From Longimicrobium terrae (GTDB lineage Bacteria > Gemmatimonadota > Gemmatimonadetes > Longimicrobiales > Longimicrobiaceae), in assembly GCF_014202995.1 (NCBI RefSeq), contig NZ_JACHIA010000008.1, positions 156,611 through 220,610 of the forward strand: a stretch of DNA of 64,000 nucleotides. Direction: 5' to 3'. Positions within the stretch are counted from its first letter, which is position 1. Every line of letters begins with the position of its first letter. Of the stretch, positions 59,726 to 64,000 are shown piece by piece. Both the position numbers and the translations under genes were made by a program. The notes under the pieces were generated by a model that ran no database searches, was not told the DNA's origin, and saw only the letters and a list, made by a program, of their open reading frames with translations.

Positions 59726-60411
59726 GCGGCGGAAACTGCACGGTCTTCGATGGCGCGCGGCGGATCTATGGCGGCCCGCTGCACGAGGCGGCCGCCGCCT
59801 TCCGCCGCGCGCAGTTGGATGGCGCCGCGGGGCCGCTGCTGGTGTTCGATGACGCCACCGGCCGCGTAATCGACATCAACACGCGCGGCACGGAGGAGGA
59901 GGTCACCGCGCGGTACTCCCCCGCCCCGTCGGTGACGGAGAACGGATCAGGCACGCCAGGGGCGGAAAACGAAGGCGCCGCGTCCAGGGTGGAGACCGGA
60001 TCCGCGGCGCAGGCGGAGGAGGCTGCGCCGCGCCGCCGCGGGCGTCCCAGCCTGGGCGTGGTCGCGCGCGAGGTGACGCTGCTGCCGCGGCACTGGGAGT
60101 GGCTGGCCACGCAGCCGGGCGGCGCGTCGGTCGCCATCCGCAAGCTGGTGGAGGAGGCGCGCCGCACCAGCGCCGCCGCCGACCAGCGCCGCGCCGCGCG
60201 GGACGCCGCCTATCGTTTCCTGTCGGCGATGGGCGGCGACCTGCCGGGGTTCGAGGAAGCCGCCCGCGCCCTCTTCGCCGACGATGCCGCGCGCTTTGCC
60301 AGCCTCATCGCAGCGTGGCCGGCGGATGTGCGTGACTACGTCCAGAACCTCGCGTTTCCCGACGCGCGGGGCGGTGATGAAGACGGCGCGGGTTTGGGGC
60401 GCGGAGGCTAG
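59722..60411 (+). CDS. DUF2239 family protein
   Basis: 229 residues from a GTG. An N-terminal part (CTVFDGARRIYGGPLHEAAAAFRRA...LLVFDDATGRVIDINTRGTEEEV) and a C-terminal helical part (EVTLLPRHWEWLATQPGGASVAIRKLVEEAR...FLSAMGGDLPGFEEAARALF) match DUF2239. The RHWEWLATQPGGASVAIRKLV segment resembles a ribbon-helix-helix-like DNA-binding motif. Co-translated with the GIY-YIG protein. Function unknown. Confidence 0.8.
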   Translation: MSGGNCTVFDGARRIYGGPLHEAAAAFRRAQLDGAAGPLLVFDDATGRVIDINTRGTEEEVTARYSPAPSVTENGSGTPGAENEGAASRVETGSAAQAEEAAPRRRGRPSLGVVAREVTLLPRHWEWLATQPGGASVAIRKLVEEARRTSAAADQRRAARDAAYRFLSAMGGDLPGFEEAARALFADDAARFASLIAAWPADVRDYVQNLAFPDARGGDEDGAGLGRGG

Positions 60412-60474
60412 CGGGACGGCGGGATGGGGAGCGTTCGGTGCGGACCGGAGGGCGGTGCGGGCCGGAGAGTGACG

Positions 60475-60542
60475 CCCTCACCCCGCGTGCTGCGCACGAC
60501 GACCCTCTCCCACGAACAGATGTGGGAGAGGGAGCACACCCC
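60475..60542 (-). repeat. Dispersed repeat family C, copy 3 (reversed)
   Basis: Reverse complement of the copies at 21173 and 39159, with CCCTCACCCCGCGTGCTGCG and CCCTCTCCCACGAACAGATG. Confidence 0.85.
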
Positions 60543-60669
60543 AGTTCGTTGCGGCTGAAAGACTTGCGGCGGGTGGCGCGCTCCGGTCCGGCTGTTGAAA
60601 CCGCGCCTCGAAAGACACGGAAGTCCGCCTGCGCGGACTATGCCCCCGACAGTGTCGTAGGCCCCCGAT

Positions 60670-60749
60670 GCAGTTGAAGCCCCGAACGGCGCCTGTGGGC
60701 GTCGTGTCGGGGCTTCCCGCTGTTTGAGCGGCGGATTCATTCGCTCAAC
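60670..60749 (+). repeat. Dispersed repeat family B, copy 5
   Basis: CAGTTGAAGCCCCGAACGGC, GTGTCGGGGCTTCCCGCTG and TTGAGCGGCGGATTCATTCG in the standard order, 127 bp after the family C copy. The gap 60412-60866 holds no supported gene. Confidence 0.85.
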
Positions 60750-60866
60750 GATGTTCGCGATCGGCGCCAAACCTCATCCCCGAACCACTGCCAATCCGAT
60801 ACCATGCTGCCCTCGCTTCTCCGCCCCGGCTGTTGTCGGCCGTGGGGCTGATGAGGCGCCCCGCAG

Positions 60867-62216
60867 TCAGGACGAAAGCGTGCGGACGAGGCGGTACAGG
60901 AACTCCTGGCCCTCGTAGTACGACTGCGTGGAAATGCGCTCGTTGGGGGCGTGCGCGCGCACATCGTCCACGTCCAGAAAGATCCCCGACACACCATACA
61001 TCGGGATCCCCGCAGAGCGGAAGTACAGGCTGTCCGTCGCACCGATTCCCATCACCGGAACCACGGGCACGCCGGGCCACATCTCCTCCGTAAGCCCCTC
61101 CACCGCGTTCATCACCTCCGCCGTCAGCGGCGAGGGCGGGCTGGGCTTGCTGGCGGTCGCCTGTCGCACCGTAACCCGATCGTCCGCAACCACTTCGCGC
61201 ATCGTACGCTCCACCTCTTCCGGCTGCACGCCGGGGAGGAGGCGGCAGTTGAACAGCGCCCGCGCGCTCTGGGGAATGGTGTTGTTGGACTGCCCCGCAT
61301 CAACCCGCGTGGCCGCCCACGTGGTGCGCATCATCCCGTTGTACTGCGGGACGGCGCACAGCCGGTCCGCGGCCTCGGAATTCTCGGTATCCGCCAGCAA
61401 CGCGCGCATGTCATCCGCCATCGCGCCGCTCTCGATGCGCGACATCCGCTCAAAGAACGCCCGCGCCACCTCACTGATCTGCACGGGAAAGCGGTACGCC
61501 GCCGCGCGCTGCATCGCCGCGGCGAGGTGGTAGATGGAGTTGTCCGCCGTCGGCAGCGAACTGTGCCCGGCGGTGCCGCGCGCCTCCAGTTCCAGATCCA
61601 GGTAGACTTTTTCGCTCGCCTGCAGGTTGTTGCTGATCCGCCTGCCGTTCTTCATCCGCCCGAAGCCGCCCTCGTTGATCCCCATCGCCGCGTCCACCAG
61701 ATCGCGGCGGTTCTGCGTAAGCCAGCGCGCGCCATTGTGTTCTCCGCCCTCCTCGTCGGCGGTCAGGACGAGGATCAGGTCGCGGTCGGGGACAAAGCCC
61801 TCGCGCACCAGGCGAATGAGCGTCGCCGTCCAGATGGATGACATCGCCTTCTGGTCCGTCGTGCCGCGGCCGTAGAAGAAGCCGTCCTCCTCCACCAGCG
61901 TGAACGGGTCCGTGCTCCACTCCGCGGGATCGGCTTCCACCACGTCCAGGTGCGCCAGCAGCAGCAGCGGCCCGCGCGCGCCGGTGCCGCGCATCCGGGC
62001 CACCAGATTCATCTTGCGCGGATGCGGCCCGGCCAGCGTCAGGTCCTCCTCCGCAAATCCGGCTTCCTGCAGCCGCTGGGCAACCGCGCGCGCGGCCACC
62101 GTCACGTCGCCGTCGCGGTCGGTGGTGTCGATCGCGATCAGCTCGCGAAAGATGTCGCGGGCAAGGCTCCGGAACTCTTCCGGCGAGGTCGGGGCGGCGT
62201 CGGGTGTCTGCTGCAT
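60867..62216 (-). CDS. M20 family zinc peptidase
   Basis: 449 residues. Metal motifs: LLLAHLDVVEADP, YGRGTTDQKAM with the bridging aspartate, LTADEEGGEHNGARW with the catalytic glutamate pair, and a final YYEGQEFLYRLV; the dimerisation domain has ARGTAGHSSLP. It resembles carboxypeptidase S/dapE-type hydrolases releasing amino acids from small peptides or N-acyl amino acids. ATG 62216 is the first codon of the conserved region. Confidence 0.9.
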   Translation of the reverse strand: MQQTPDAAPTSPEEFRSLARDIFRELIAIDTTDRDGDVTVAARAVAQRLQEAGFAEEDLTLAGPHPRKMNLVARMRGTGARGPLLLLAHLDVVEADPAEWSTDPFTLVEEDGFFYGRGTTDQKAMSSIWTATLIRLVREGFVPDRDLILVLTADEEGGEHNGARWLTQNRRDLVDAAMGINEGGFGRMKNGRRISNNLQASEKVYLDLELEARGTAGHSSLPTADNSIYHLAAAMQRAAAYRFPVQISEVARAFFERMSRIESGAMADDMRALLADTENSEAADRLCAVPQYNGMMRTTWAATRVDAGQSNNTIPQSARALFNCRLLPGVQPEEVERTMREVVADDRVTVRQATASKPSPPSPLTAEVMNAVEGLTEEMWPGVPVVPVMGIGATDSLYFRSAGIPMYGVSGIFLDVDDVRAHAPNERISTQSYYEGQEFLYRLVRTLSS

Positions 62217-62545
62217 GGGTCCGGAACGGGCGTCGGTGGATGAACGGTGGTGCGCGGCCAAGCTAACCCCGTGCCCGCCCCGCCGCAGGGGCGCCGCAGG
62301 ACGGATCGATGATCAGCAGAGCCGCAGATCTGCTGATCAGGCCGGAGGAGCGTCCGCCTTTCACACGATGCCGGGCGGAGGGCCGGAACGCGCGCATCCA
62401 GCCGCGATCCGGCCGGTGGAGGATGACCCGCGGCTGTCCCGACCCTATCCTTCCGCGTCACAGACGGCCGTGGACCGCCGATTGCCTCCCGGACCGTCTC
62501 CGCGCAGACCGCGCCCGCTGAACGCATCTACACCTGGTCCGGCCG
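62217..62545. other. 329-bp divergent intergenic region
   Basis: Between the M20 peptidase and aminotransferase genes. A short CAGCAGAGCCGCAGATCTGCTGATC inverted tract (about 62311-62338) is the only structure noticed; no gene. Confidence 0.45.
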
Positions 62546-63826
62546 ATGGAACGCAGACGCATTGCTGTCACCCCGCCCAACGTACCCGGCTTTCGCGCCG
62601 TGCCCTTCACCGGCGTGATCTACGTGATGGCCGAAGCCAGCCGGCGCGGCTACGCGTACGGGCATCCGGACTGGTGCAACCTGGGCCAGGGGATGCCGGA
62701 AACGGGTCCGCTTCCCGGCTCGCCGGAGCGCATCCTGAGCGCGCCCATCAGCCCGGCGGACCAGGAATACGCGCCCGTGGCGGGAATTCCCGAACTGCGC
62801 ACCGCCGTCGCCGACCTGTACAACCACCTGTACCGCAAGGGCAAGGCGTCGCAGTACACTGCCGAGAACGTGTGCATCTGCGGCGGCGGGCGGCTGGGAC
62901 TTACGCGCACGGTGGCGGCACTGGGAGAAATCAACCTGGGCCACTTCCTTCCCGACTACACGGCGTACGAGGAACTGCTCACCATCTTCCGGCCCTTTAC
63001 CGCCATCCCCATCCTGCTGGAAGGGACGGACGGCTACCGGTTCGACATGGGCCGGCTGGAGCGGGAGATCCTGGGCCGCGGACTGTCCGCGCTGCTGCTG
63101 TCCAATCCCTCCAACCCCACGGGCCGCACCATCCGCGGGCTGGAACTGGCGTCGTGGGTAGAGGCGGCGCGCCGGCTGGAGTGCACGCTGCTGATGGACG
63201 AGTTCTACTCGCACTACGCGTGGTCCGCGACGGCGGATGAGGACGGGCTGGTGTCGGCCGCGCGCTATGTGGATGATGTGGATGAAGATCCGGTCGTCAT
63301 CTTTGACGGGCTGACCAAGAACTGGCGCTACCCCGGCTGGCGCACCACGTGGGTGGTGGGGCCCAAGTCGGTGATCGAGGCGGTGACGAGCAGCGGCTCG
63401 TTCCTGGACGGCGGAGGCAGCCGGCCGCTCCAGCGCGCCGCCATCGACCTGCTGAATCCCGCCGCCGTGCGTGCGGAAACGGCGGCCATCCGGGGCGCGT
63501 TCCTGCGCAAGCGGCGCATCATGGTGGATGGGCTGCGCGACGCGGGGATGCGGCTGGACGTGGAGCCGGAAGGCACCTTTTACGTCTGGGCCGACCTGTC
63601 CGGCCTGCCGGAGCCGCTTTCGGACGGAATGGACTTTCTGCAGGCCGCGCTGGATGAAAAGGTGATCTGCGTGCCGGGCGAGTTCTTCGATATCAACCCC
63701 GGCAAGCGGCGCAGCGGCCGGCCCTCGCGGTTCCGTTCGTACGCGCGGTTCTCGTTCGGGCCGGAGGAGGACGCAGTGGCGGAAGGGGTGCGGCGGATCG
63801 GGGAGATGGTGAAGCGGGCGCGGTAG
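62546..63826 (+). CDS. Class I/II PLP aminotransferase
   Basis: 426 residues. NLGQGMPETGPLPG, PVAGIPELRTAVADLYNHLY, LLLSNPSNPTGRTI, LLMDEFYSHYAW and the PLP-lysine motif GLTKNWRYPGWR (Lys258) mark a fold-type I aminotransferase. The ending RFSFGPEEDAVAEGVRRIGEM is typical. Substrate unknown; it is not part of an obvious pathway here. Confidence 0.9.
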   Translation: MERRRIAVTPPNVPGFRAVPFTGVIYVMAEASRRGYAYGHPDWCNLGQGMPETGPLPGSPERILSAPISPADQEYAPVAGIPELRTAVADLYNHLYRKGKASQYTAENVCICGGGRLGLTRTVAALGEINLGHFLPDYTAYEELLTIFRPFTAIPILLEGTDGYRFDMGRLEREILGRGLSALLLSNPSNPTGRTIRGLELASWVEAARRLECTLLMDEFYSHYAWSATADEDGLVSAARYVDDVDEDPVVIFDGLTKNWRYPGWRTTWVVGPKSVIEAVTSSGSFLDGGGSRPLQRAAIDLLNPAAVRAETAAIRGAFLRKRRIMVDGLRDAGMRLDVEPEGTFYVWADLSGLPEPLSDGMDFLQAALDEKVICVPGEFFDINPGKRRSGRPSRFRSYARFSFGPEEDAVAEGVRRIGEMVKRAR

Positions 63827-63849
63827 ACAGAGTGGGCGGCGGGCGTCAC

Positions 63850-63893
63850 GGCGGCCCCACCCGGGCTCGTACGAGTCGCCCACTCCTCCCCCG
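63850..63893 (+). repeat. Degenerate family A-like repeat
   Basis: GCGGCCCCACCCGGGCTCG matches the start of family A; the second half is diverged (CCCACTCCTCCCCCGCGAG). Confidence 0.5.
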
Positions 63894-63922
63894 CGAGAGC
63901 GAATAAACTAGACTTTAGCACT

Positions 63923-64000
63923 TTACGCGGCGAAGCTGAGGAGATCTTCCCAGCGTCTCCAAAGGGCAGAAGGAATTAATACGACATCGTCGTTGTCGAC
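63923..64000 (-). CDS. Possible C-terminal end of a gene entering from the right
   Basis: On the minus strand the last 78 bases read VDNDDVVLIPSALWRRWEDL and then LSFAA before a TAA at 63925-63923. The frame is open to the window edge. GC is lower than in neighbours, hinting at a different origin. Too short to identify. Confidence 0.35.
   Translation of the reverse strand, partial: VDNDDVVLIPSALWRRWEDLLSFAA

Overview
The window reads as a high-GC bacterial chromosome. Gene content, very high GC3, heavy use of GTG starts with GTGA/TGATG stop-start overlaps, a bacterial CDC48-type AAA ATPase, a BTAD regulator, an ECF42-like sigma factor and many small secreted or lipid-anchored proteins fit Gemmatimonadota (Longimicrobium-like). 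This placement is inference from gene style; no database search was possible. I saw no rRNA or tRNA gene and no CRISPR array.

Region 1 (1-15.5 kb) is the most distinctive part: a phosphonate biosynthesis locus. A long minus-strand series runs phyH-like dioxygenase, helical putative metal protein, PanE-like reductase, two tandem HprK-like P-loop proteins, phosphoenolpyruvate mutase (pepM), 2-aminoethylphosphonate transaminase, PntC/MobA-like nucleotidyltransferase, glutamine-dependent asparagine synthetase, cupin, and a transketolase split into two genes. Many of its genes overlap by 1-11 nt. Convergent plus-strand genes encode a class I aminotransferase, a methyltransferase and the end of an unknown protein. 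PepM makes phosphonopyruvate and the transaminase implies an aminoethylphosphonate-type product. The nucleotidyltransferase may activate it, and the synthetase, transketolase and cupin suggest an amide- or sugar-type partner. No phosphonopyruvate decarboxylase is visible. A truncated 2-isopropylmalate-synthase-like gene lies 1-2 kb upstream, coupled to an ArsC-like gene.

Region 2 (17.7-23 kb) holds a frameshifted IS4-type insertion sequence inside GGGAATA tandem repeats, an 8-bp tandem array, an M20 peptidase, a sugar-1-phosphate nucleotidyltransferase and repeat clusters. Region 3 (23-32.6 kb) holds a Lon homologue with unusual ATPase motifs, a BTAD regulator, an enoyl-CoA hydratase/AtuA-like operon, guaB and a TIR-like two-gene unit.

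Region 4 (32.7-46.9 kb) holds mug, an FMN reductase, a maltose acetyltransferase-like gene, a frameshifted SH3 lipoprotein, cdc48, sugE behind a guanidine-II (mini-ykkC) riboswitch, fabI, an Ig-like lipoprotein, valS, free-Met-(R)-sulfoxide reductase and mrp. Region 5 (47-64 kb) holds paired small lipoproteins, a coupled diadenylate-cyclase-like/patatin pair resembling a nucleotide-signalling effector module, a beta-propeller lipoprotein, ECF sigma and MarR regulators, a GH8 glycosidase, an ATP-grasp enzyme, a GIY-YIG/DUF2239 pair with a clear sigma-70 promoter, an M20 peptidase and an aminotransferase.

Intergenic DNA carries at least three dispersed hairpin-forming repeat families (A, B and C below) that tend to sit side by side.
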